Shown here piece after piece: positions 1 through 8,775 of a stretch of DNA of 20,513 nucleotides (position 1 is its first letter; each line of letters opens with the position of its first letter). The notes beneath the pieces were generated by a model. The model searched no databases. It worked only from the letters and a program-made list of their open reading frames with translations, and had not been told where the DNA came from. Location of the stretch: NCBI RefSeq assembly GCF_000006405.1, contig NW_003201530.1, positions 96,968 through 117,480 of the forward strand, read 5' to 3'. Made by a program: the position numbers and the translations under genes. This DNA comes from Perkinsus marinus ATCC 50983 (taxonomy: Eukaryota > Perkinsozoa > Perkinsida > Perkinsidae).

Positions 1-16
1 AATCGCTTTCTCATAG

Positions 17-3000
17 GCGGCACTTCAAGAAGTGCGTGAAGAAGGCTCAGGTGCTGGCAGATGAAAAACAGAGAAGCCGTGAGGTCCCTGAGAAGGAGCT
101 GAACGTGACGCAGGAGAAAGTTGAGGTATTAACGGTAAAGGTAATAGCATGTGGACATAGCGGCGACGACCAGTTGGAGTTTGCATGTGATGATATATGG
201 TTACGCGGTATCGGCTGCATGCTTCGCTTCGCTAGGGAGAATGTCACATTTTTAGCCGCTGGAGGAGACAGCGCCCCCGGGACCGCAGCTACCATGGTCT
301 CGGCAAGAGCAAGCAGTGATGGTGGCTCGTGTGGATGAGGAAGATGAGCTGGGCCCGCTGCCAGAGGGAGAGGAGAGAGCGCCGCGGATGATGCCCGGTA
401 ATATGGACACGGATATGGGGGAGTTCTCATGAAATGAGAACAGCGGTCTAGAGAGGTCACATGCGGAAAATGAGCTTGTTTTTTCGTTCGCTTGAAAGTC
501 GTACACTCGCTACAGTCTAGCGCGCTACTGATGGTCCTGCAAAGGAAGAAAGGGGAGGGCTCGACAATCCTTTCTGCCGTACAAGACCACACGTTCTGTC
601 CTAGCTTGCACGCAGGCGCTGAGTGGATAACACCCTATTTAGAGTGTGAGCAATAAGAAAATCATATAGAATATATTTGTTCACTATCTCGGTATTTGAT
701 ACTATCGGACAACCTCAGTTGGTGACACGAAATTTTCCAACAGCAACGCCACCAAAGCCCACCTGGGATGGAGGATGAGTAGTGTTCATGGAGATTTTCG
801 GTTGTCTATTTCTGATTCGACTCCGCGAAGTTTTTTCTAGGAGAAAAGTAGTTAGGAGATCAATTCTGAGTCTCGGACCGGCAGACAGTTTGATTCTCGA
901 GTTTTGTCGAGTTTATGAATCTGTTCTGCTGGACGAGTGCGTTGTGAAGGATGCATTTCAGGTCCTGATCTACCGGGGAGCGATCGTGGTAGTAAGCGGG
1001 CCTCTTGGATGACCGATTGCCCTGAGGGTATGAAGGACATTTGGGCGTCGAAGGAGGAGCTGAAGGCGAAAGCAGAGAAGGCGGCGAAACGGCAGAAATC
1101 TGCCAAGGAGATCGCTGAGGAGGAAGAGGCCAGGAGGGAGGTGGAGGAGTACAATCAGGCTAAGTAGGGCGCAATACTACAGCTTTTCAATCAATTGAAA
1201 AAATGGAATTTGATTCTCGTAGAGACAGTTTTTAATTTTTTTTATTTGCTGACTTTGAGATTGAAGACGTGTAGAGAGGTCCCTATAGCAGTCCCGCTTA
1301 CATGAATGGGGTTTGTTTATAATGGGTTTTCTCAATTTCGGGAATACAATCGTACCGCTAGAATAGAATAGTAGTTGTTACGTCATGTTCCTATTAGTCT
1401 CGATGATCACTCGCTTGTTTGAGGGAGTATACCGTGGTCAGGTATGGAGGAAAGTCTCTGATGGAGATTTACTCTGAAGGGCAGTTCGACAAGAAGGAGC
1501 AAGTTGCGCAACTGCGGAAATTGAGTGAGTGGCTTGCAGTATTGGAAAATATGATGGCTTTCTTCGACTGAGTTCTGAAATTTCCTCACTTGGAAGTTCC
1601 TATGCAAATTCGGTATGAGTGAACAAGAATCTCGCAAAATTTTCTCAGAGTTTTCATATTGTCACCAACACCTGTGGTCGGCCATGTGCATATTTCCAAA
1701 CACGGGCGACTTGAGGCTTAGTTATTTGAATAGTTGCGGAAGGGTCATCTCCACAGTGCTTGGTGATCTCAGGGTCGGGCAAGGTGGATCTGTGGGGGAA
1801 GAACGCCTCTGCCCAGCGCAGGGAGGAGACGTTGCGGCAGAAGAGGCTAGAAGGGAAAGATGATGATGCTTTGATCAACAGCGGAATGTTCAGTATGACT
1901 TGTTTGAACTCTGGCAGACCTCACGTGGCGTTTTAGGCGCGGCTACCGCGGGGATGCCGGGGCGATCAGAAAGCACGGTGACAGCGAGCGGTCGGAAGAT
2001 GTTCGATCCGACAACGGACTTGCAGGGATCCAAGTTTGGACGAGGAAAAGATGATCTAGCTAGAATGATCGAGGGAAATAAAGCTATGAAGTCGAGGTTC
2101 CACACAGGAGCTTTTCACACTTCCTTTTCGTGATTCACCATCCTATTGTGTTGGCAAGTAACTTCGGGCTGATGGAAGGTATTTCGGATGACACTGTACC
2201 AGTGTTTGGAAGTATGCACATGGTCTACTACATGTGTCGGAAGAATATGAAAACTCTGAGGAAATTCTTCTTGGTTTCTGTACGCTTCTATCCGATGTTG
2301 TATATGAACTCCTACAATTGGTGAGGAAACTCCTGAACTCAGCTGAGAAAAGCGTACATATATACCTCCAACACCGCACTGTACGGACGCAGTATCATCG
2401 CATTTATCGACATAGTGAATGTCGGTCATCCTCGGTGGGAAGTGGGCAGATTTGAAGGTTGAGAACGATCGTCTCAGAGACGGGATCGCTGCCGCAAGTC
2501 GAAGATGCGCAGAGTAGCGAAGCGATCTCGAAAACTTTTCTACGATGAGACCTCTAGACGAATGAATACAAGGTTTAGTTTACTTGATCAGACTGGAGCG
2601 AGAGTTGGCAGAGGCCCGCTCCGATAAGTCAAGCTTGTCGGCTCAAGTAGAAGCTCGAACCACCGAGGTTGAGGAGAAGGAAAATGCGCTACATGAGATG
2701 AGTGAGGCCCATAGGAGCATCACAGATCGACTAGAAAGAACAACCCATGAGCTGCACGACTTGAAGGCCGAATGCCAGGAGTTGAAAAGTTTGATCATGA
2801 ACAAGGATCGCGAGCTTGGGGTGATAACGATTTGGCACTACTAGCTAACTTGCTTGAATAACAGGAACTACACGAGGTGAAATCTCACAGTGACGAAGTT
2901 GCTGAGAAGCTAGCAAGAGATCTCGCTGCTCGAGATGAGCAGGTTGCCCAGCTCACCGACAGCTTGGAAGCTCAGAAGGTTCGACTGAGGGCGATATTGA

Positions 3001-3851
3001 CTTCATTCTGCATTGATGTCTTTCAGTGTTGGAATTCATGTTGGATTTCTCCAGCTGACCTCAGCAGCTTCCTCCCCAATTATAGGAGTTTGTTTACGAA
3101 TTCGGGAAGATGTGTTCAGAAACCAATGAGAATTTCCTCAGAATTCTCATATTGTCAACGACGCATGTAGTTGACCATGTGCATATTTTCCCACCATTCA
3201 CAACGCGGTGCTTCAGTTCCCTGAGGCCGAGTCATTCGAACGTATTCTCGATATTCAGAAAACATTCGAGAAGGCGAGCAAAGACTCTGAGATATTAAGG
3301 AAGTTGAACCAGCAGAAGGATGTGAAAATCGCCACGTTGACGAAGGAGAAGTCCCGACTGATTGAACGACTGTAGATTGCTGATATTAGTGACCAACCAC
3401 GGACTTGCGGATTAGGACCCAGTTGCGAGCCGCCACCGCTGCTCGGGCTGTGCGCACCCGACGAGAAACCAAAACTGACCGGGACGCTGTTCAAGGTTAG
3501 TTTGAATGTCTGCGGTCATAACGTTGGCTTGCCAGATCCCGCAGTGTTACATGCTGTTAAGACAGCTGCTCGACGAGCATCAGCGCCTGTCAAAGCTGAC
3601 AGCTGCAATGACGCAGAGGATTTGAAGGAACTTCGCAGAACCTTGGCTGAAGCCAATAGAGAGTGCTGAGTTCAACCCCTCCCTACGAGAAGCAGCTTGG
3701 AATCTTCAGGCTCGGACAACTCCGTCGAGCTCTGGTCTTGGAGAGGCAGGCTCATGAGGCTACCAGAAGACGAAGAAGTGACAAGTTCGACAAGCTGACG
3801 CCTCAAGCCCTGAATCCATGGAAGATTCATGTCTCTCGTTTGAGAGAATAG
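17..3851 (+). CDS. Long coiled-coil protein, 3' portion (5' end outside window)
   Basis: Proposed exons: 17-140, 289-397, 962-1163, 1442-1524, 1773-1892, 2450-2513, 2592-2820, 2865-2978, 3217-3371, 3416-3495, 3545-3662 and 3710-3851 (TAG). All joins are GT-AG and keep one frame, giving about 512 residues. The product is rich in Glu, Lys, Arg, Leu and Gln with heptad-like spacing throughout (for example LERELAEARSDKSSLSAQ and ESFERILDIQKTFEKASK). The tail is basic (VRTRRETK, ATRRRRSDK). No motor, kinase or other catalytic motif is visible, so a structural or cytoskeletal role is only an inference. Joins from 2450 onward are solid. The 5' exons and the 1892/2450 join are less sure, because an open frame at about 1887-2132 may be an alternative exon. 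Three copies of a short inverted-repeat element lie in its introns. Confidence 0.7.
1537..1703 (+). mobile_element. Short TIR element, copy A (intronic MITE)
   Basis: First of four related copies in the window. It begins CAGTATTGGAAAATATG and ends CATATTTCCAAACAC, which are near inverted complements. The inner part has the shared block TTTTCTCAGAGTTTTCATAT. It lies in intron 1525-1772; without it the intron would be about 80 nt, close to normal here. There is no coding capacity, so it would be a non-autonomous DNA element moved by an enzyme encoded elsewhere. Confidence 0.6.
2199..2381 (-). mobile_element. Short TIR element, copy B, inverted, with TA flanks
   Basis: Best bounded copy, in the opposite orientation to the other three. 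TA dinucleotides flank it at 2197-2198 and 2382-2383. The left end reads CCAGTGTTTGGAAGTATG, and the right end on the other strand reads CAGTGCGGTGTTGGAGGTAT, an imperfect terminal inverted repeat. TA flanks and CAGTG ends are what the Tc1/mariner superfamily shows. Length is 183 bp with no ORF of its own. It lies in the inferred intron 1893-2449. Confidence 0.65.
3024..3201 (+). mobile_element. Short TIR element, copy C (intronic MITE)
   Basis: It begins CAGTGTTGGAATTCATG and ends near CATATTTTCCCACCATTCAC. It aligns with copy B along nearly its whole length, including the blocks CAGAAACCAATGAGAATTTC and GACCATGTGCATATTTTC. It lies in intron 2979-3216, which would be about 60 nt without it. 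Element ends do not coincide with the splice sites, so this is an insertion into an existing intron. TA flanks are not preserved. Confidence 0.62.
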
Positions 3852-3983
3852 ACTGTTGTCCCTTTCAAGTGGTGTCGCCTCGTGTTATGTGAACTTGTGT
3901 GCGGATTTGGACCGGTTAAGTTTGCTTTTTCTTTTACCCAATTTTGCCTATGATTATAAGCGATGAGACTTTTGTGAAACTCT

Positions 3984-4284
3984 ATGAGATCGAAGTATGC
4001 CATCTCAGCAGTAACCTGATCCTCTTCGAGTAAAAGTCTTCGTGACGAGCATCGCAGAGCAAACTACAAAGGCACTCCGGCCGACGAGAAGTTCATTCAA
4101 CTCGGGCCAGTGCTGGAGCCTCTCAGCAAAGGTATGTTTTACCGAGCTGCATCCACCTCAAGCTTTGCGTCGGCGACCCCGTACACATAGTCTGGAACTA
4201 ATCACTAGTTGTCTCCGCGCTGTTCTACTTTCACCCGAAACGAACTTATGCTAATGCTCAGTTGGGAATGTGGCCGAGTTGTAA
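3984..4284 (+). CDS. Putative three-exon small protein (42 aa)
   Basis: Proposed exons 3984-3994, 4037-4131 and 4262-4284 (TAA), with introns of 42 and 130 nt. The middle exon is the convincing part: an open frame reading NLRDEHRRANYKGTPADE and then FIQLGPVLEPLSK, ending at a strong donor GTATGT. The first exon supplies only MRS, and the last VGNVAEL. No family is recognised. It could instead be one exon of a larger undetected gene or a remnant, since both outer exons are too short to judge alone. Confidence 0.28.
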
Positions 4285-4628
4285 CACTGGACATCGTACT
4301 ATTGAGACCAAAGCCTCCAACGATCGTTCAGCTAACTCTCTCGGTGATAGTTATCGCACTGGGAAATGAGTCAAGAGCATTTAATAGCACACAGGACCCA
4401 AACAAGCTATCAGTGCATCATCAGTTGGATTGTCTCGATGGTAACCGGATGCCCTGAGCACTGGGAGCTCAGACCACTGTAATTCCAGCGGGAACGATTT
4501 CGCGCCACTGTTTAAGAATCACCACCACTGTAGAAGACAGGATTCAAGGTGATTGACGCTTGCAACATTAAAAGAGCAACCCGATATAAGTTGCGAGTCG
4601 CAGTATCCGATCGATAGTACACCCTCTA

Positions 4629-4679
4629 CGCTATATTAAGCTGGGCGAGCGAGAACGTATTTTAATATAGCGCTCGCCC
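4629..4679. repeat. Two overlapping perfect inverted repeats (alternative hairpins)
   Basis: CGCTATATTAA at 4629-4639 is the exact complement of TTAATATAGCG at 4662-4672. GGGCGAGCG at 4643-4651 is the exact complement of CGCTCGCCC at 4671-4679. The two right arms overlap at 4671-4672, so both stems cannot form fully together. They lie at the 3' end of the minus-strand ORF 4636-5001. Function unknown. Confidence 0.7.
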
Positions 4680-5001
4680 CAACTCCTTTCGTACAGCATT
4701 TCAACGGCCAGTCACGTGGTTTGAAGGTGGTCAGAGAGTCCTCGTCAAGGAGTCCGACAGCCGTTTGAGCTTGTTTGGAAGGATATATGTGAGGAATCTC
4801 AAGCCTTTGTCCCGTTTGTGAATCAAGTGGACTGCATCCTTCTATTTCACCCCGCGTTGGAACTACGCTGCCATTAGTCCATGTATTCAAGAGAACATAA
4901 AAACGTAGCTTCAGTAGAAACGTGTACAGAAGGAATGCACATGTGCAACGTATCACATTTCCTGGCCATTGACGTCGCATTTCGCGTCCGCTGCAGCCCA
5001 T
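4636..5001 (-). CDS. Possible small membrane protein (121 aa), weak
   Basis: An uninterrupted ATG-started frame of 121 codons. Residues about 17-38 (VIRCTCAFLLYTFLLKLRFY) could be one membrane span with a basic N-terminal side, followed by a soluble tail containing LLDEDSLTTFKPRDWPLKCC. That would be a type II membrane topology. No homologue is recognised. The 3' end runs through the hairpin at 4629-4679, so the last 15 or so residues come from palindromic DNA. It may be a chance ORF, or an N-terminal exon of a longer gene. Confidence 0.27.
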   Translation of the reverse strand: MGCSGREMRRQWPGNVIRCTCAFLLYTFLLKLRFYVLLNTWTNGSVVPTRGEIEGCSPLDSQTGQRLEIPHIYPSKQAQTAVGLLDEDSLTTFKPRDWPLKCCTKGVGASAILKYVLARPA

Positions 5002-5461
5002 GGCAACAGTGTTGTCACAACACTCCCGCCTCTGGGTTTTTTAACTAACATTTTTCGCGTGAGGTAATAAGGTACAACCCTCTCCCTAAGCCGGGAGATG
5101 CACTACAATGGGGATACACCGTCGGCTCGATGGTTAGCACCTGCCACTGCTCAAGATCGTTTGAATCATCGTGAGGCATGGAATGAAGTCCAGATCGCGA
5201 AATATTGAGAGTTCTAGTCGTTCCAGTTGGAAGCTCGAAATTGAGAATTTTGTGGACGAAATTGCTATGTTCGTTCAACCTTCGTACGTCCAAACTCCCT
5301 CATCTGCGCGAAAATTGGTAGTTATAATTATGAGCTACTTAAAAGGTGTAATTGTTCTTCTCGTATGGCTGTGATGGAGGATGAGCTCGACGTGCAAGAT
5401 TTGCTGAAAAAGTAGGTTGAGTCAGATCGGGCAATCTCTATTCACCACCTAGACGGATGCG

Positions 5462-8400
5462 ATGATTCCAAAGGGTCCGGACTGGAGCCGAAACCAAAAC
5501 GGGCGAATGAATGATAGAATGTCTAAGGAAGAGTTAGTTAATAGGCTCATTGCTTCACCGAGGAGAGTATCGCAGCATCGTAATTACTCTCGGTGACTAC
5601 CCGATCCGCAGGGGGGACTGGCCATATGATACAGAGATTTACATCAAGTTAGTCTTTGCCTTAGATTAGGAAACGCAGTAGAAACCATCACTACCCGACT
5701 GCAAAGGCTCGTTGGGTTCAAAGCCGAGTAGCATCTCTAAGAAAATTAACGTGAGCTCAGACTCGTATTCGTGACACGTCGATAAACGTGAATGAGTGGG
5801 GCGGCACTCCTTTGCTGAGCATGAACAAGCGTGAATAGTAGCACAGGGCATTTTAAAGCGGCAGCCACAAGCGCGATCTTCAAGCATGGGCGAAGCATGG
5901 TGCACTGCCTTCTATCACGACAAAGATTATAGTCAGTCACATCCTAGAAAAAACCGCAATGCCTGATGGAACTGCTATTCTCATTGACGGTTCATGCACT
6001 CGTGTAATTCCAGATGGTAGATACAAATCTGCACATTCCGTTGTAAGGGAAAGTCATGATGATTTTGGACACGACAATACAGTCTTGACGAAAACCGAAC
6101 ACTTCATCGACTCGATGAGGTGGTGGTCTTCAATATTATGGTCAATCTCAATCAGCAGATTCAACCTCCTCATCGCAGCAATAATATGCTCCAACGTCAT
6201 TTTTATCGGTCTTGAGATTGACCTCGGAGACTTCACCGCAGCCATCAAAGTATAGAAGCCCCTACAGCGTTAGAAGCCTCATCGAAATCACATCTCAGGA
6301 CCGTCCAGGATGGTACGCGGTCGAGAACATCTTCCTTATCATCTTCTGTATCGAAATTGCTGCACGTATGCGTCAACATGGACGCTCTTACTTCCGAGTC
6401 TGATACGAGTCGACGGTTCATTGTAGACTCCTTGTTCTTCATCATCAGGATTCATGGAACACCCTAGACTCTATCATAGTAGCTTCTGGTATACTCGAGA
6501 CGTGGATCCTATCCCCAATTGGCAGCAGCACTACCAACTCCCGCGTGCTGACCTTGTTGAGGTGAGACCTCGTAGCGTTATACGGCCTCATGGTTTTGTT
6601 CGCCTATTCTGTATGAATATAATATAAACCATCATATGAAAGATCTAGAACGTATTATAAATTATAATACGCTTCTTATCCAACTAGATATTTCATCTAA
6701 TGTATTGGAGTTGCACCCGTTTTACGTGAAGTGGCGTAAAACTCGGTGAAAAGCTCTATATTCGCGCTACACAGTACAGCGAGCGCGAGTTGACATAATG
6801 GATATTTTTTCTCTATCACGGCTTCAATCAATTACGTTTCTCATAGTATATGTTTGTAGCAATGTTTACATTGTATGTGCGAAGTATCAGAGCGATTATC
6901 ATTAATTTCAAGACAAAACGCGCATTTATCGCATTTGCATATCAAATCGGCACGCACTGTAGTCGTGAAATATGTTTTTCATATCACGGATGAAACTCCA
7001 TCGTATGGTTATTTTATAATTTTATCCATTGTATTTGTTTATCTTTTATAATCTTATACAAAAGAGCACTATTTTGTGATCTTTCATAAGTTGTATTTAC
7101 TATTATTTATTATATTTTTCATCATAGTTTATGAAAGATTTATAAGCGTATATCTATAGTATGGTGTACCTTCCCATTGAAGAGGTTGAGAGCTCCTTTC
7201 TATTCAGAGTCGTTCGCCTGCTCCGTCTTGGTCGTCTGGCACACCTCCTCCGGCCCTTCAAGGAGTTATGGCTCATCATTATGGGTGCCCGAATTCGACC
7301 TGTTACAACATCGGATGGATTTTCTTCATCAGGTGTGGTTGATTCTCTGAAGACTCTAGGATGGGTGTCCCTACTGCTACTGCTTGTTCTTTACGTTTGC
7401 GCTATTTTCACCACATTGCAAATTGGACAAGATACTGCTACCTACGGACCGTAGGTAAAGGGCTTGCTCATTGCGGCCACATGCTCCTTGTCGGAAGCGC
7501 GGGCCGGGCCCGACCTCGAAAATGTATGCAGCACGCATGCACATTGACGTGCTCCTTGGCGGATTTTGAGATTCCCACCTTATGAAGTTCTGAGGGTCTC
7601 TGAAGCTGCATGTAAGGTACATGATATCATCTGGGGGATGGGACCATAAGGAGTACTTCGGCACAGTACTGAGAAGTATGTATACTCTATTCCAAGTAAG
7701 TTACACCGCCTGGCGTCCATAGAAGCGATAGTAGCCAAGCGCTGCAAACGCAGAATGCCTCAGATGATCACCTTAGAGAACTGGGCAGATGGCATCGTTC
7801 GCCATGTCGTGAGCAACGAGCCGTTGATGGTCGTCTTTTTCTTCGTCTTTATTGTGATCACTACGTTCGGCCTTTTGAATCTAGTTGTCGGGGTCATCGT
7901 GGAGGACACGCTTGCTACTGCTCGGTACGGACCAGAGTGCCTCAACCCTTGAATGCCTCAGCTTCACCTCAGAACGAATGATGATAAGATACGTAGGAAG
8001 CAGGAAAAGGAGAGGGCCCGAGTCTTGGCTCACTTGAGAGATATATTCAAAATGGCCGACCAGGTGAATACCCCTCCCATCTCCGTCCGATACCACTCTC
8101 AGGACGAATCGGGCAGTTTGACTGTTGAGGAGTTTCGCCAGGCCATTCGGAATCCTGAGGTCATCAACTCAGCAGATGAGCGCTTTTAAAGACTCTGTTA
8201 TTGAATACAATCGCCAGCGTGAGGCAGGTAGGTTGAATCGAAAATGAAGATGATAGATCTACCAGTGGCCGACGCGGAGGAGCTATTCATGGTGTTGGAT
8301 TATGACGGTTCGGGAGAGCTCAGTGTGGATGAGTTCATTGGTGGGTGTGTGAGAATGAAGGTCCGACTGGCACCTAGACCTGGCTCGAGTCCAGCGTTGT

Positions 8401-8775
8401 AGGGCCTGGCGCAGTCGAAGGACCTGCTGGCCGTCCAAGTATCGATGGAAGCCCTCGGGAAACGCTTAGATGAATTAGAAGGTTATCTTGTTGATTCCGA
8501 AAAAAAGGTGAGATGCGAAGTGAATTCCGATGCACTAAGTGTGACATGGTAGGTATTCAATCTGGAGCGTAAAACGAAGAGGATGGTCGTTGAAGCCATG
8601 GAGTTCTTTGACCCCAAAGAGGAGCCCCTCTCCCCCTTGCCAGGCTCGAATCACAGATACCACCGTCCTCAGTTTCCTACAGGTAGCGTCGATAGAATTA
8701 TAGCGGTATTGTGAACATTGTAGTTATCAGTTAACAGCCGTAGAGAGAGCCCCAAGAGAGCCCCCTCGGGCCTAG
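5462..8775 (+). CDS. Single-domain voltage-gated cation channel with C-terminal EF-hands
   Basis: Exons: 5462-5592, 5670-5750, 5865-6249, 6299-6397, 6449-6561, 7160-7284, 7333-7450, 7617-7695, 7764-7924, 7973-8063, 8103-8159, 8250-8360, 8403-8507, 8553-8682 and 8738-8775; 607 aa. S1 is about 171-189, S2 205-221, S3 237-253. S4 has five arginines at 286, 289, 292, 295 and 301 (RVVRLLRLGRLAHLLR). S5 is about 320-341. The pore helix and filter read LFQMITLENWADGI (TLENW at 380-384), and S6 is about 397-422. EF-hand loops lie at 460-471 (DQDESGSLTVEE) and 497-508 (DYDGSGELSVDE). One six-helix unit per chain implies a tetramer in a membrane. The filter resembles TLESW of bacterial Nav channels, but ion choice is unknown. 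Family fit confirms most joins, such as LFQ|MITLENW. The first two exons and the last are least certain. Confidence 0.9.
6636..6696. repeat. Nested palindrome in channel intron
   Basis: CGTATTATAA (6651-6660) and TTATAATACG (6662-6671) are a perfect 10-bp inverted repeat with one central base. Outside them, ATGAAAGATCTAG (6636-6648) and CTAGATATTTCAT (6684-6696) form a second, nearly perfect stem. A related 11-bp pair, ATCTTTCATAA at 7079-7089 and TTATGAAAGAT at 7129-7139, lies on the far side of the inserted elements in the same 598-nt intron. These may be remnants of another AT-rich element. Confidence 0.65.
6705..7003 (+). mobile_element. TA-flanked MITE, family 1, split by a second element
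   Basis: TA lies at 6703-6704 and 7004-7005. The left end reads TTGGAGTTGCACCCGTTTTA, and the right end on the other strand reads CGATGGAGTTTCATCCGTGA. Its flanks align base for base with the element at 12146-12280 on the opposite strand. Together they show that 6777-6959 plus one TA is a later insertion. Without it the element is about 114 bp. No ORF; non-autonomous. It lies in the 598-nt intron between S3 and S4 of the channel. Confidence 0.8.
6777..6959. mobile_element. TA-flanked MITE, family 2, nested in family 1
   Basis: 183 bp between TA at 6775-6776 and TA at 6960-6961. The left end CAGCGAGCGCGAGTTGACAT and the right end on the other strand, CAGTGCGTGCCGATTTGATA, match for about 20 bases with one gap. 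The related uninterrupted copy at 12146-12280 has CAGTAGTCG at this point, which serves as the empty site. CAGTG-type ends and a TA duplication fit Tc1/mariner-like elements. No coding capacity. Confidence 0.78.

Larger units (their letters stand above)
4285..5461. other. Mostly non-coding stretch upstream of the channel gene
   Basis: No convincing spliced gene seen. It holds the twin hairpins at 4629-4679, one weak minus-strand ORF (4636-5001) and a short upstream ORF, 5365-5415, coding MAVMEDELDVQDLLKK then TAG. That short ORF begins 97 bases before the chosen channel start. It cannot be joined in frame to the channel by any splice I could find, so it may be a leader uORF. Confidence 0.5.

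Noticed and set aside
47-592. Minus-strand ORF of 181 codons
   Set aside because: It overlaps the plus-strand exon 289-397, has no family signal, and is low-complexity Ser/Pro typical of an antisense shadow.
1525-3216. Introner-type elements that create introns, with element ends equal to splice sites
   Set aside because: In copies A and C the element borders lie 12-69 bases inside the introns, so they look like insertions into existing introns.
5045-5374. Overlapping ORFs on both strands at 5045-5293 and 5171-5374
   Set aside because: The minus frame has no ATG near its start, neither shows a family or clear splice context, and they oppose each other.
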